The notes: generated from the letters alone by a model not told the origin. A DNA stretch of 64,000 bases from Bacteroidota bacterium (GCA_023417815.1 JAEZEI010000052.1:62001-126000), one strand, 5' to 3'. Shown: positions 34,672-44,108, counted from the first letter of the stretch. Numbers and translations are program-made.

Positions 34672-36651
34672 GTGGCTAATAATGTAAACAAAGTATCAGC
34701 AGCGGGCCTGCTGATCGCCCTCGGGATCATTTATGGTGACATTGGAACTTCACCTCTTTATGTTTTCAATTCCATCATTAATAACCGGGAGATCTCGGAA
34801 GAACTGATCAAAGGCACGCTTTCGCTTATCATCTGGACGCTAACTCTTCAAACCACATTCAAATATGTGATCCTGGTATTGAAGGCAGACAACAGGGGTG
34901 AGGGTGGCATTTTCGCCCTGTTCGCCCTCGTCAGACGAAGAAAGAAATGGCTGGTGATCCCCGCAATGATCGGTGGCGCTTCGCTACTTGCAGACGGCAT
35001 CATAACCCCGCCAATATCCATTACTTCCGCTGTTGAAGGTCTTCGTGAACTTCCTAGATTTCATGATCTTGAGAAAGATACCGTGGTCATCATCGTCCTG
35101 GGTATCCTCTGTGCATTCTTTTTCTCACAGCAATTCGGAACCTCCAGGATCGGTAAATTCTTCGGGCCGTTCATGAACGTATGGTTCCTGATGCTGGCCG
35201 TTTTAGGAATTATACATATAGGAGATGATTGGTCCATCCTCCAGGCCGTTAATCCATACTATGCCTTCCATTTTCTGTTCACTTATGACGAAGGATTCTG
35301 GCTGCTGGGTGCTGTTTTCCTTTGCACTACAGGTGCCGAAGCTCTTTACAGCGATCTCGGTCATGTAGGAAGAGGCAATATCCGCATCTCCTGGACCTTT
35401 GTAAAGACCTGCCTGTTGCTGAATTATTTCGGCCAGGGGGCCAGTCTTCTAAAGTATCATTCCGGTGACCTTATGAGCAAGGCTTTCAGGGAAGCAGAAG
35501 GAGTGAATGCCTTTTACGACCTCATGCCGCAGTGGTTCATTGTTCCGGGAGTAGTTGTTGCAACATCCGCAGCCGTTATTGCCAGCCAGGCTATGGTCAC
35601 GGGTTCGTTCACCCTTATCAATGAAGCAATGCGTCTTAACCTGTGGCCAAGAATGAGAACGAACTATCCTTCAGAGGCAAAAGGACAAATATTCATTCCT
35701 GCAATCAATACTTTATTATTCCTCGGCTGTGTTGGTGTGGTGCTGGTGTTCAGGGAATCTGCAAGAATGGAGGCGGCCTATGGGCTTGCCATTATCACCA
35801 CTATGATAATGACCACCCTGTTGTTTGCGAATTACCTCGTGCTGCATCGTGTGAATTCAAAACTGATTTGGCTCTTCCTCGGTTTTTACCTGATCGTGGA
35901 GGCCGGCTTCCTGGTTGCATTGATGGATAAATTCCTTCATGGTGGTTACCTGACCGTGATCATTGGGTTCCTGATGTTTGGAGTGATGTATGTTTGGTAC
36001 CGCGCTAGGAAGATCAAGAACCGTTATGTTGAATTTGTGAGGGTGGAAGAGTACGTTCCTAAACTCGAGGAATTAAGCAATGATACTTCTGTGCCCAAGT
36101 ATGCAACTCACCTTGTATACCTTACCAGCGCAAATAATCCTAAGGAAATTGAACACAAGATCACTTATTCGATCTTAAGCGGGAAGCCTAAACGAGCAGA
36201 TATATACTGGTTTGTGCATGTAGACACGCTGGATGATCCATATACCATGGAGTACAGTGTGGAGCATATTATTCCGAATGATATTATCAGGGTGGAGTTC
36301 AGGCTTGGATTCAGGATAGCGCCACGGTTAAACCTTATGTTCAGGAAAGTTGTTGAAGACCTTGTGAGGAACAGGGAAGTGAATATCACCAGCCGCTATG
36401 AGAGCCAGTTAAAGAATAATGTGGTAGGCGATTTCCAGTTTATTGTAATGGAAAAATTCCTGAGCCAGGATAATGAGCTTCCGTTCATGGAGCACATGAT
36501 AATGCGCTTTTATTTCTGGATCAAGAATTTCAGTGTTTCTGAAGAACGCAGTTTCGGGCTTGAACAAAGTAATGTGCTGGTTGAAAAGTTCCCGCTCGTT
36601 GTTGCGCCGGTGAGCAAGCTGAAGCTTACGCGTATCTATGATAATGAATGA
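34672..36651 (+). CDS. kup: KUP family potassium uptake protein
   Basis: A 659-residue low-affinity potassium:proton symporter. The N-terminal signature LGIIYGDIGTSPLYVF is diagnostic, followed by GEGGIFALFALVRRR. Twelve membrane segments occupy about residues 8-440, and a cytoplasmic C-terminal domain of about 210 residues completes the protein. The start codon is GTG at 34672 (MANNVNKVSAAG); no ATG is close. It sits alone after the dcw cluster, convergent with the LD-carboxypeptidase gene 7 bases away. Confidence 0.95.
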   Translation: MANNVNKVSAAGLLIALGIIYGDIGTSPLYVFNSIINNREISEELIKGTLSLIIWTLTLQTTFKYVILVLKADNRGEGGIFALFALVRRRKKWLVIPAMIGGASLLADGIITPPISITSAVEGLRELPRFHDLEKDTVVIIVLGILCAFFFSQQFGTSRIGKFFGPFMNVWFLMLAVLGIIHIGDDWSILQAVNPYYAFHFLFTYDEGFWLLGAVFLCTTGAEALYSDLGHVGRGNIRISWTFVKTCLLLNYFGQGASLLKYHSGDLMSKAFREAEGVNAFYDLMPQWFIVPGVVVATSAAVIASQAMVTGSFTLINEAMRLNLWPRMRTNYPSEAKGQIFIPAINTLLFLGCVGVVLVFRESARMEAAYGLAIITTMIMTTLLFANYLVLHRVNSKLIWLFLGFYLIVEAGFLVALMDKFLHGGYLTVIIGFLMFGVMYVWYRARKIKNRYVEFVRVEEYVPKLEELSNDTSVPKYATHLVYLTSANNPKEIEHKITYSILSGKPKRADIYWFVHVDTLDDPYTMEYSVEHIIPNDIIRVEFRLGFRIAPRLNLMFRKVVEDLVRNREVNITSRYESQLKNNVVGDFQFIVMEKFLSQDNELPFMEHMIMRFYFWIKNFSVSEERSFGLEQSNVLVEKFPLVVAPVSKLKLTRIYDNE

Positions 36652-36658
36652 CGGCAGA

Positions 36659-37570
36659 TCAGTTTTCCATCAGCTTCACACCTTCCTTGGTCACAAAGAG
36701 ACGATATTCCATACCCTGCTTAAGCGCAAGGTTCATCTTACCATGACTTACCGGGAAATCGAACACCACAGGGCATTCCAGCGCAGCGATCTTTTCCGAA
36801 AGTATTCCGTAGATATCTGTCCCGAAAGGGCGATCTGTATCGCGCATGTCCGTAAAACCTCCAAAAAGCACCGCTGCAGGTTTTTTGAATTTACCGGCGC
36901 GTACTAAATGAACCAGCATCCGGTCGATATTATAAAGGCATTCACCAATATCTTCAATAAAGAAAATCCTGTCCTTAGTCTTAAAATCAGAATCGGTTCC
37001 GATGGCATGAGAAAGTAATGCAAGATTCCCCCCAATTACCTGGCCTTCTGCGATCCCGGTCCTGTTCAAAGGATGCGGCGCTACCTCGTAGGATGCCTTT
37101 ACACCCGTTAGTGCATTCAGTAATGATCCTGTGTAGATGTTCTCGTTATTATGCTCATTGAATGCGGCAGCCATTGGCCCATGAATACTAGCAATTCCAA
37201 GTTTATTAAGAAGATGTGTATGCAGGATGGTTATGTCGCTGAACCCGGCTATCCATTTCGGGCGCTTTTTAAATTTCCTGAACTTCAGTTGGTCAATGAT
37301 CCTGGAAGTTCCATAGCCTCCCCGTCCGAAAAGTATTGCATCAACTTCTTTATCATCCAGAAAATGCTGGAGTTCTTCAAGGCGTTTAGCATCCGGCGCA
37401 CTGAAGTAATTCTCTGAAGACGATCCCAGTGTTTCCCCGGGGATAACTTTAAACCCGGCATTTTCCAGGGCATGAATGCAGGCGGCGGCTTTCTCATAAG
37501 CCATAAACCCGGCCGGGCATGTAATAGCGATGGTATCGCCAGGATTAAGGTATGGTGGAACCGTTATCAT
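36659..37570 (-). CDS. LD-carboxypeptidase, peptidase S66 family (copy 1)
   Basis: A 303-residue serine peptidase of the LdcA/MccF family, which removes the terminal D-Ala from tetrapeptides during peptidoglycan recycling. The LFGRGGYGTSRI block precedes the nucleophile elbow IAGFSD with Ser111; the later ED region (FFIEDIGECLYNIDRML) carries the catalytic Glu, and the His lies in FPVSHG. No signal peptide, so cytoplasmic. It starts immediately after the stop of the FadN-like gene, with no gap. A secreted-looking paralogue is at 51428-52432. Confidence 0.88.
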   Translation of the reverse strand: MITVPPYLNPGDTIAITCPAGFMAYEKAAACIHALENAGFKVIPGETLGSSSENYFSAPDAKRLEELQHFLDDKEVDAILFGRGGYGTSRIIDQLKFRKFKKRPKWIAGFSDITILHTHLLNKLGIASIHGPMAAAFNEHNNENIYTGSLLNALTGVKASYEVAPHPLNRTGIAEGQVIGGNLALLSHAIGTDSDFKTKDRIFFIEDIGECLYNIDRMLVHLVRAGKFKKPAAVLFGGFTDMRDTDRPFGTDIYGILSEKIAALECPVVFDFPVSHGKMNLALKQGMEYRLFVTKEGVKLMEN

Positions 37571-39949
37571 TTAGTTACGAAGTGGCTTTCCGGTCTTGAT
37601 CACCGACTGGATCCTTTCCAAGGTCTTCTTTTCCCCTGTTAAGCTAAGGAAAGCCTCTCTTTCCAGGTTCAGGAGGTATTGTTCGCTAACCACAGAAGGT
37701 TCAGTGAGATCGCCTCCGCACATAACATAAGCAAGCTTCTTTGCAACAACAACATCATGATCTGTTGCATATCCTGCTCTCCACATCCCGTTAATGCCGG
37801 CAAGCATTGCTCCCAGTCCAAGCCTTCCCATCACTTTAATATCCTTTCTCCTTTGCGGCATTACATAGCCGCTGTCGTATAATTCAATGACTGATTTTTT
37901 TGCTTCATTAATTCTGCGGGAAAGATTCATACTGATCTCATCTCTTCCTTCCCTGTAAATACCCAGGTTGAATGCTTCATGGGCAGAGGTGCTCACTTTG
38001 GCAGTGGCAATGGTAAGGAACCTGTTTTTGATTGTATTGGTATCCGGTTCACCATCATGCAATTCATCAGAGGCCCTCAGCACAAATTCCTTTGTTCCTC
38101 CTCCACCGGGGATCACCCCGATCCCAGCTTCCACCAAACCGGTATATGTTTCAGCGGCGGCTACCACCTTGTCTGCATGAAGGCACAATTCGCAGGCACC
38201 TCCCAGTGCAAGGCCGTGAGGCGCAGCTACCACGGGAATTGCGCTGTATCTCACTCGCATCATGGTTTCCTGGAACACCCTGATGGCCATGTCTATTTCA
38301 TCATAGTCCTGTTCAAGTGCAAGCATGAAGATCATCCCTACGTTTGCTCCGGCACTGAAGTTTGCACCTTCATTCGCAATGACAAGACCTTTATAATTTT
38401 TTTCAGCAAGGGAGATTGATCGCTGGATACCTTCCAGCACTTCACCACCTATTGAACCCATCTTTGTATACCATTCCAGTCCAAGCACATCATCACCCAG
38501 GTGGTAAGCCCGGCATGCACTATTCTTCCATACTTCCTGGCCCGTGAAATTGCGCATTACAATAAATGCTTCGCCTCCAGGAACAGCAACATAATCTCCT
38601 GAATTTATATCGTAATAAAAACGATTCCCGTTTTCAACCTTGTAAAAGTGCTTAACTCCTTTTGCGAGCATTTCCTTCACCCATTCTGCAACGCTATATC
38701 CTTCATCCAGCATGTGCTTTACCATTCTTTCAACTCCAAGGGCATCCCAGCTTTCAAAGGCACCGATTTCCCATCCAAAGCCCGCCATCATTGCATCATC
38801 CACCCTGAAAAGCTCATCGCTGATCTCGGGGATCCTGTTACTGATATAACTGAACAGGGCGTAATGAAAGCGGCGCAAAAATCCTGCAGCCTTATCATTT
38901 CCGCTTAGCAGCGCTTTCAGTCTTTCTGGAAGTGATTCAATATTCCGGGCTGTTTCTACCGAGGCGAATTTTGCCTTTTTTCTTGGTTCATATTGAAGCG
39001 TTTTAAGATCAAGTGTAAGTATCTCGCTCTTTCCATCGTTGCCTTTGATCTTCCTGAAAAAACCCTGGCCCGTCTTATCGCCAAGCCATTTATTTTCTAC
39101 CATCTGTTTTAGCCAGGATGGTATTTGAAACAATTCCTTTGCCTCATCTCCGGGACAATTTGCGGCCACTCCTTCGGCAACCCGTACCAGCGTATCTATT
39201 CCTACCACGTCTGCAGTTCGGTAAGTTGCAGATTTCGGCCTGCCGATCAGGGGGCCGGTAAGTGCATCCACTTCATCAATGCCGAGACCAAGTTTTTCCA
39301 TCGAATTCATAATGGCCATCATTCCGAAGACACCGATGCGGTTTGCAATGAAGGCAGGAGTGTCTTTTGCGAGGACAGTTGTTTTACCGAGGATCCTGTC
39401 ACCAAAATCCATCAGGAAGTCAATTACCGCCTTATCCGTATGCGGGGTAGGAATTATCTCGAGTAAACGCAGGTATCTTGGCGGATTGAAAAAGTGGGTT
39501 CCGCAAAAATGTTTTTTAAAATCTTCAGAACGCCCTTCCGCCATCATGGATATCGGGATGCCTGATGTATTGGATGTGATCAATGTTCCCGGCTTCCTGA
39601 ATTTTTCTACCTTCTCAAATAATTCCTGCTTGATATCAAGCCGTTCTATAACTACCTCTATTGTCCAGTCTGCATCTGCTATTTCTTTCAGATCATCCTC
39701 AAAATTGCCGGTACGTACATTTTTTATTACTGCCTGGTGAAATACTGGTGACGGGTTGGATTTTATTGCGGAGGACAAGGCATCATTAACGAGCTTGTTC
39801 TTTGCTTTTTTATCAGAAACATCGCTTCCGGGAGTTGGTATGTCTAATAAAAGAACCTGGAGTCCCGCACCTGCGAGGTGCAATGCTATACGGCTTCCCA
39901 TGACACCACTTCCGAGTACGGCAACCTTCCTGATGATCCTCTTTTCCAT
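37571..39949 (-). CDS. 3-hydroxyacyl-CoA dehydrogenase / enoyl-CoA hydratase (FadN-like)
   Basis: A 792-residue bifunctional fatty acid beta-oxidation enzyme. The NAD-binding dehydrogenase domain comes first (VAVLGSGVMGSRIALHLAG at about 9-27, then the C-terminal dehydrogenase half to about 430). The crotonase domain is at the C-terminus (about 480-720), with GANFSAGANVGM forming the oxyanion hole and GLALGGACEL. This order matches B. subtilis FadN rather than E. coli FadB. A thiolase gene usually accompanies it but is not adjacent here; an LD-carboxypeptidase follows instead. A TAGTT/AACTA repeat lies just upstream. Confidence 0.92.
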   Translation of the reverse strand: MEKRIIRKVAVLGSGVMGSRIALHLAGAGLQVLLLDIPTPGSDVSDKKAKNKLVNDALSSAIKSNPSPVFHQAVIKNVRTGNFEDDLKEIADADWTIEVVIERLDIKQELFEKVEKFRKPGTLITSNTSGIPISMMAEGRSEDFKKHFCGTHFFNPPRYLRLLEIIPTPHTDKAVIDFLMDFGDRILGKTTVLAKDTPAFIANRIGVFGMMAIMNSMEKLGLGIDEVDALTGPLIGRPKSATYRTADVVGIDTLVRVAEGVAANCPGDEAKELFQIPSWLKQMVENKWLGDKTGQGFFRKIKGNDGKSEILTLDLKTLQYEPRKKAKFASVETARNIESLPERLKALLSGNDKAAGFLRRFHYALFSYISNRIPEISDELFRVDDAMMAGFGWEIGAFESWDALGVERMVKHMLDEGYSVAEWVKEMLAKGVKHFYKVENGNRFYYDINSGDYVAVPGGEAFIVMRNFTGQEVWKNSACRAYHLGDDVLGLEWYTKMGSIGGEVLEGIQRSISLAEKNYKGLVIANEGANFSAGANVGMIFMLALEQDYDEIDMAIRVFQETMMRVRYSAIPVVAAPHGLALGGACELCLHADKVVAAAETYTGLVEAGIGVIPGGGGTKEFVLRASDELHDGEPDTNTIKNRFLTIATAKVSTSAHEAFNLGIYREGRDEISMNLSRRINEAKKSVIELYDSGYVMPQRRKDIKVMGRLGLGAMLAGINGMWRAGYATDHDVVVAKKLAYVMCGGDLTEPSVVSEQYLLNLEREAFLSLTGEKKTLERIQSVIKTGKPLRN

Positions 39950-39952
39950 AAT

Positions 39953-39970
39953 TAGTTAGTTAAACAACTA
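39953..39970 (-). promoter_or_regulatory. Candidate operator upstream of FadN-like gene
   Basis: TAGTTAGTTAAACAACTA (39953-39970) is an imperfect dyad (TAGTT/AACTA) 3 bases before the ATG of the beta-oxidation gene. Fatty acid genes are often controlled by TetR-type repressors binding such sites. The match is short and the regulator is unknown. Confidence 0.3.
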
Positions 39971-40072
39971 TTTACCGAAGATAATGAAAGTTGGGAAGTT
40001 GAATGATAGAGAAAGTAGGAATAATATGGATTGCGCATGAGTGATTACATTTATATATAAATCGTACTCTTT

Positions 40073-42250
40073 ATGAAACCTCTTTTACTCTGCCTTATCT
40101 TTCTTGGTATATTTCATGTTTCCCTGGGCCAGTCGCTGGCAGTTAATACTGATGGAAGCGCCGCGCATTCAAGTGCGATCCTGGATATAAAAAGTTCAGA
40201 CAAGGGAGTGTTGATCCCCAGGATGACAAAGGCACAAAGACAAAATATTTCTTCCCCATTAACCGGCTTGCTGGTATTTCAAAATGCACCGGACAGCAGC
40301 GGGTTTTATTATTATACCGGGTCAGGGTGGGACTGGATCAACAATCCTAACCCGCCGAAAACCTGGAGTATATCGGGCAATACAGGTTTGGATGCTTCGC
40401 AACATTTTCTTGGCACAACAGATAATACCGACCTTGTTTTTCGCACCTTCAACCAGGAACTTATGCGTATTCGCCCGGATGGAACGGTGGGAATTGGAAA
40501 TGCAGATCCGCGTTATACACTCGATATAAATTATGAGACAGCAGCAATTGGATATTGTGATCATGCGGGTTTGCGAATTAAGCGGCCGGGCCTTAATCTT
40601 GACTGTAATTATGGATTGTTCCTGGGTTATAAGAACCCTGAATTTTTTACAGCAAGCGATGCACTTTTATGGAACTATGGCCAGGGAGCAACAAATAAGA
40701 ACCTGATCTTCGGACTGGGTGATTATGAGTATATGCGGTTGAATGATTATGGTAGTCTTGGTATAGCACAACCAAATCCTCATTATACCCTTGATGTGAA
40801 TATTGCTGCTGCAGGGGTAACCCTTTGCCAAAGGAACGGGCTCAGGATCAGTCATCCCGTTCTTAGTGCTGATTGTGATAATGGTCTGTTCCTGGGTTAT
40901 GATCAGTCAAGCATTATGAGTGATTATTCCTTATGGAATTTCAATGGTGGACCAGGTAATTATTTAAGAATAGGTTTTGGCAATGATTTTTCAGGCCCTT
41001 TTGGAGAAGCAATGCGAATAAATGCAAACGGATATGGTGTGGGAATTGGTACCCAAACCCCGCAGGCAATGGTGCATGTTCAGAATAAGACCCTAAGCGG
41101 CACATTGCAGGGATTTCTCACAACAAGTCCATACCTGGGTTCAAATTCATTGGGTTTTTATACCGGGTTGAATAATTCTTCTCTGATGTTCATGGAAGGA
41201 ATGGTATGGAATTATCAGAATGCCGGGATACGATTTGGAACAAGTAATATGGAAGCAATGTTCCTCGATGAATCAGGCGATCTTGGTATTGGCAACCAGT
41301 TTCCACAGGAAAAGCTGCATGTTGAAGGGAGAATAAGGTCAAGTTACCTGGCAAGTGCTCAAAAAAGAGTGACGGCAAGCGATAACCTGGGAAACATCCT
41401 TAATATACCTCCTGCTAATGATGGTGATGTATTAACCCTGGCAATGGGCGAACCTTCCTGGCAAAAGGGATCATTCTGGAGCCAGACAGGAAATACGGGT
41501 ATGTCTCCTGTGAATAATTTCATCGGGACCATTGATGCGAATGACCTTGTATTCAGAACTTCTTCCAATGAGGCCATGCGCATTACCTGGGATGGTAAGA
41601 TCGGGGTTGGAACTAATAATCCTGCGAAGCAATTTGAAGTGGTCGGTGTGTCCAGCGGATCTCCTGTTTCCCTGGTAATCGGAAACAAACTGGGGTTTGG
41701 ACCTGCATCTCTTGAATTTGTAAGTGATCACGCAACCAGCCAGCAGTGGCGTCCCGGCTATATAAAAAGTAATGACGCCGGATCGTATACAGGGTCTGTT
41801 GAGATCTTCACCAATGGAACCGGGATCGGTAACCTGTATGGTAATGTGAAAGGACTTGAAGTAAGAAATGGTGTGACCTATACAGCAACGGGTACAGTAG
41901 GTACCTTCAGCGATGCACGCATCAAAAAAAATATCCACCCATTCAATTATGGGCTGGATGTGATACGGAAAATAGAGCCGGTTACTTTTATTTATAATGA
42001 GCACGCACCTTTCCAGACTGATGATATGCAGGTAGGAATAATAGCACAGGATCTTGAAAAGATCGCTCCTTTTATGGTGGATAAAACAGGTACCAAAGAT
42101 TTCGACGACCTGCGTACAGTGAACAACCAGGCCTATGTTTTCCTATTGGTTAATGCCGTTAAGGAGCAGGATGCAAAGATTGAAAAACTTGAAAGGCAAC
42201 TGGCAGAACAGCAAAGGATCATAGATAAACTTGCGAAGAAACTGGAATGA
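40073..42250 (+). CDS. Secreted protein with S74 endosialidase-chaperone domain
   Basis: A 725-residue protein with a signal peptide (1-19, ending SLGQ). The body has at least two related modules of about 100 residues (ADPRYTLDIN...GLFLGY and PNPHYTLDVN...GLFLGY), and GNTGxxxxxxFxGTxDxxDLVFRT occurs at about 105 and 475. The C-terminus from about 613 (SDARIKKNI) is an S74 intramolecular chaperone ending in a coiled coil (about 690-725). In phage tail spikes this domain trims itself off after trimerisation. Here no phage genes are near, so it is probably a trimeric cell-surface protein. No type IX secretion C-terminal domain is seen. Confidence 0.82.
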   Translation: MKPLLLCLIFLGIFHVSLGQSLAVNTDGSAAHSSAILDIKSSDKGVLIPRMTKAQRQNISSPLTGLLVFQNAPDSSGFYYYTGSGWDWINNPNPPKTWSISGNTGLDASQHFLGTTDNTDLVFRTFNQELMRIRPDGTVGIGNADPRYTLDINYETAAIGYCDHAGLRIKRPGLNLDCNYGLFLGYKNPEFFTASDALLWNYGQGATNKNLIFGLGDYEYMRLNDYGSLGIAQPNPHYTLDVNIAAAGVTLCQRNGLRISHPVLSADCDNGLFLGYDQSSIMSDYSLWNFNGGPGNYLRIGFGNDFSGPFGEAMRINANGYGVGIGTQTPQAMVHVQNKTLSGTLQGFLTTSPYLGSNSLGFYTGLNNSSLMFMEGMVWNYQNAGIRFGTSNMEAMFLDESGDLGIGNQFPQEKLHVEGRIRSSYLASAQKRVTASDNLGNILNIPPANDGDVLTLAMGEPSWQKGSFWSQTGNTGMSPVNNFIGTIDANDLVFRTSSNEAMRITWDGKIGVGTNNPAKQFEVVGVSSGSPVSLVIGNKLGFGPASLEFVSDHATSQQWRPGYIKSNDAGSYTGSVEIFTNGTGIGNLYGNVKGLEVRNGVTYTATGTVGTFSDARIKKNIHPFNYGLDVIRKIEPVTFIYNEHAPFQTDDMQVGIIAQDLEKIAPFMVDKTGTKDFDDLRTVNNQAYVFLLVNAVKEQDAKIEKLERQLAEQQRIIDKLAKKLE

Positions 42251-42928
42251 TCATTCCCTTCGTAAGAAATAAAAATTCATTTCAGACCGCACTTTAAATC
42301 CTGTTCGTTCGTAAAGGCTGATGGCCCTTTTATTATCGGCACGAACATGAAGGAAGGGGATCTTTCCCCGGGAGGTGATCAGGTGGAGCTGAAAGGTCAG
42401 CAACTTTGCAGCATAGCCTTTTCCAAGAAAATCAGGATGTGTACAAACCGCGCTTATTTCTGAATGATCGAATACATGTAAGCGCTGACCTGCCATTGAT
42501 GCCAAACGGTCATTTTCAAAAATTCCATAGTACTCTCCAAAATCTATGGTGCGTTCATCAAAGGGACCTGGTTTTGTGAGTTGAGTAAGTTCCATCATCT
42601 CTTTTATGTGTTCATCTTTCAATGGAACTTTTTCGAATTCAGGCATGGCAACTTCCTTGTTTTCATAAATGAATTGCAGGCCGTTGAGGTGAGCCATTAT
42701 TTTCCATCCTTTGGGAATCATTATTTTATGCGGGATAGCAATAAGTATTCTTCTTCCGGGCGCAGTTATTTGATGGATCTCTTCCAGGCCACTTGTATGG
42801 TCATCACGGATCCCGGCAAAAGGAGAAACCCGTGGATCGAATAATCGTATCCTTTCATCTCCTGATCCCAGGTGTTCATCCCCTGAAATGAGAGCATTAA
42901 AGGCCGGGTTATCTAAAGGATGGAGCAC
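42251..42928 (-). CDS. GNAT family N-acetyltransferase
   Basis: A 225-residue protein with a C-terminal GNAT domain: ISAVCTHPDFLGKGYAAKLL (about 155-175) contains the acetyl-CoA pyrophosphate loop, and HVRADNKRAISLYERTGFK is the closing motif. The N-terminal half (about 1-90) resembles the partner domain of FR47-like acetyltransferases. The substrate is unknown. The start is GTG at 42928; a downstream start is possible. The gene converges on the S74 protein gene with no space between stops (TGATCA). Confidence 0.83.
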   Translation of the reverse strand: MLHPLDNPAFNALISGDEHLGSGDERIRLFDPRVSPFAGIRDDHTSGLEEIHQITAPGRRILIAIPHKIMIPKGWKIMAHLNGLQFIYENKEVAMPEFEKVPLKDEHIKEMMELTQLTKPGPFDERTIDFGEYYGIFENDRLASMAGQRLHVFDHSEISAVCTHPDFLGKGYAAKLLTFQLHLITSRGKIPFLHVRADNKRAISLYERTGFKVRSEMNFYFLRRE

Positions 42929-42973
42929 GTTGCAAATTTGTAGATATAGGTTTCAACCAGCAAAAACAAAGGT

Positions 42974-43010
42974 TGTCACGATTTTTATTTTAATTTAATA
43001 AATCGTGACA
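42974..43010. repeat. Inverted repeat TGTCACGATTT in divergent region
   Basis: An 11-bp perfect inverted repeat, TGTCACGATTT (42974-42984) and AAATCGTGACA (43000-43010), with a 15-base A/T-only loop. It lies upstream of both the GNAT gene (minus) and the macrodomain gene (plus), so it could be an operator serving either. Confidence 0.55.
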
Positions 43011-43070
43011 GATTAAAAAATTGCGGCGAAGATGGTTTAAAAAATTTGATTAGGGTATTGATTTCCAGGC

Positions 43071-43106
43071 CAATTCCCGGGTGCCACCTCACCGTTCCGG
43101 GAATTG
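43071..43106. repeat. GC-rich inverted repeat CAATTCCCGG upstream of macrodomain gene
   Basis: A 10-bp perfect inverted repeat, CAATTCCCGG (43071-43080) and CCGGGAATTG (43097-43106), with a 16-base loop and no T-run. It lies 56 bases before the macrodomain ATG, so it may be a leader structure or operator. Confidence 0.5.
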
Positions 43107-43161
43107 CTCCAGGATAGTGATAACAATCAAACTGAAATGTTTATTTTAAAGTGAGCATGTA

Positions 43162-43689
43162 ATGGTAAGATTAATAAAAGGTGACATCACCAGGGTGCCT
43201 GCAGATGCAATTGTAAATGCTGCAAACACTTCGCTGCTGGGTGGAGGCGGGGTTGACGGTGCAATACACCGCGCGGGCGGACCTGCCATCCTGGAAGAAT
43301 GCAAAAATATCGTTTCGCGCCAGGGCGGCTGCAAAACAGGAGAAGCCGTGATCACAACTGCAGGAAACCTGCCTGCAAAGTTTGTGATCCATACGCCTGG
43401 TCCTGTATGGAATGGAGGGGAAAATGATGAAGAGAGGTTGCTGGCGAGCTCCTACCGGAATTCACTGAAGCTGGCTTTTGAGAATGGTTGCACGAGTATC
43501 GCGTTTCCGAATATCAGTACAGGCATATATGGATTTCCAAAGGAAAAGGCTGCGCAGGTTAGTGTGGACGTGGTAAAAAAATTCATCGAAAACTCTGAAT
43601 TAGATGTGTACTTCGTCTGTTTCGATAATGAGAATTATTCAATGGTGAGGCAGGCTTTGATTGAGAACAATGTAAATTTTATTGAATGA
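43162..43689 (+). CDS. Macrodomain protein, probable O-acetyl-ADP-ribose deacetylase
   Basis: A 175-residue stand-alone macrodomain. The ADP-ribose-binding GDITRVPADAIVNAANTSLL (residues 7-26) and GGGGVDGAIHRAGG (27-40) are strongly conserved, and ISTGIYGFPK (about 135-144) is the phosphate loop. This matches the MacroD/YmdB group, which hydrolyses O-acetyl-ADP-ribose and mono-ADP-ribosyl bonds on protein. Its stop overlaps the start of the next gene (ATGA), which suggests an operon with the NTF2-like and GNAT genes. Confidence 0.92.
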   Translation: MVRLIKGDITRVPADAIVNAANTSLLGGGGVDGAIHRAGGPAILEECKNIVSRQGGCKTGEAVITTAGNLPAKFVIHTPGPVWNGGENDEERLLASSYRNSLKLAFENGCTSIAFPNISTGIYGFPKEKAAQVSVDVVKKFIENSELDVYFVCFDNENYSMVRQALIENNVNFIE

Positions 43690-44108
43690 AATATTTATTT
43701 CTTTCCCTGGCGCTTTTCTTTTCAATAGGTTCAATTGCCCAGAAGAATGATGAGGTAACTTCTGTAATCGTAAAATTCTTTGATGGCCTTTCTGAATTGA
43801 ATGATAAGAAGATAGCTTCCACCGTTACCAAAAATTTTCTATTACTCGAAGATGGAGAGGTCTGGACCCTGGACACTCTACTGGTTAATATTGCCCCGGC
43901 CCGGCAGGTGGATTTTAAAAGAGAGAATTTCTTTGATTTCTTTGATGTGAGGATTTCAGGCAATGCGGCCTGGGTAAGTTATCATAACAGGGCAGAGTTC
44001 AGGATAAACGGCAATTCCAGGACAGTTAAATGGCTTGAAAGTGCAGTGCTTTCCCGGAATGATGGTTCATGGAAGATCGAATTGCTTCATTCAACAATGG
44101 AAAAGTAA
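43686..44108 (+). CDS. Secreted NTF2-like (DUF4440/SnoaL-like) protein
   Basis: A 140-residue protein with a signal peptide (1-18, ending SIAQ) and a single cone-shaped NTF2-like fold: KFFDGLSELNDKKIASTVTKNF, then WVSYHNRAEF and a final W-K-I-E-LLHSTMEK strand. Such proteins bind small ligands or act as accessory domains; no catalytic residues can be assigned. It overlaps the macrodomain gene by 4 bases and abuts the acetyltransferase gene, so it is the middle gene of a three-gene unit. Confidence 0.78.
   Translation: MKYLFLSLALFFSIGSIAQKNDEVTSVIVKFFDGLSELNDKKIASTVTKNFLLLEDGEVWTLDTLLVNIAPARQVDFKRENFFDFFDVRISGNAAWVSYHNRAEFRINGNSRTVKWLESAVLSRNDGSWKIELLHSTMEK

Noticed and set aside
40073..42250. 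Prophage tail gene
   Set aside because: The S74 domain is shared with phage tail spikes, but no capsid, terminase, integrase or lysis genes lie nearby.
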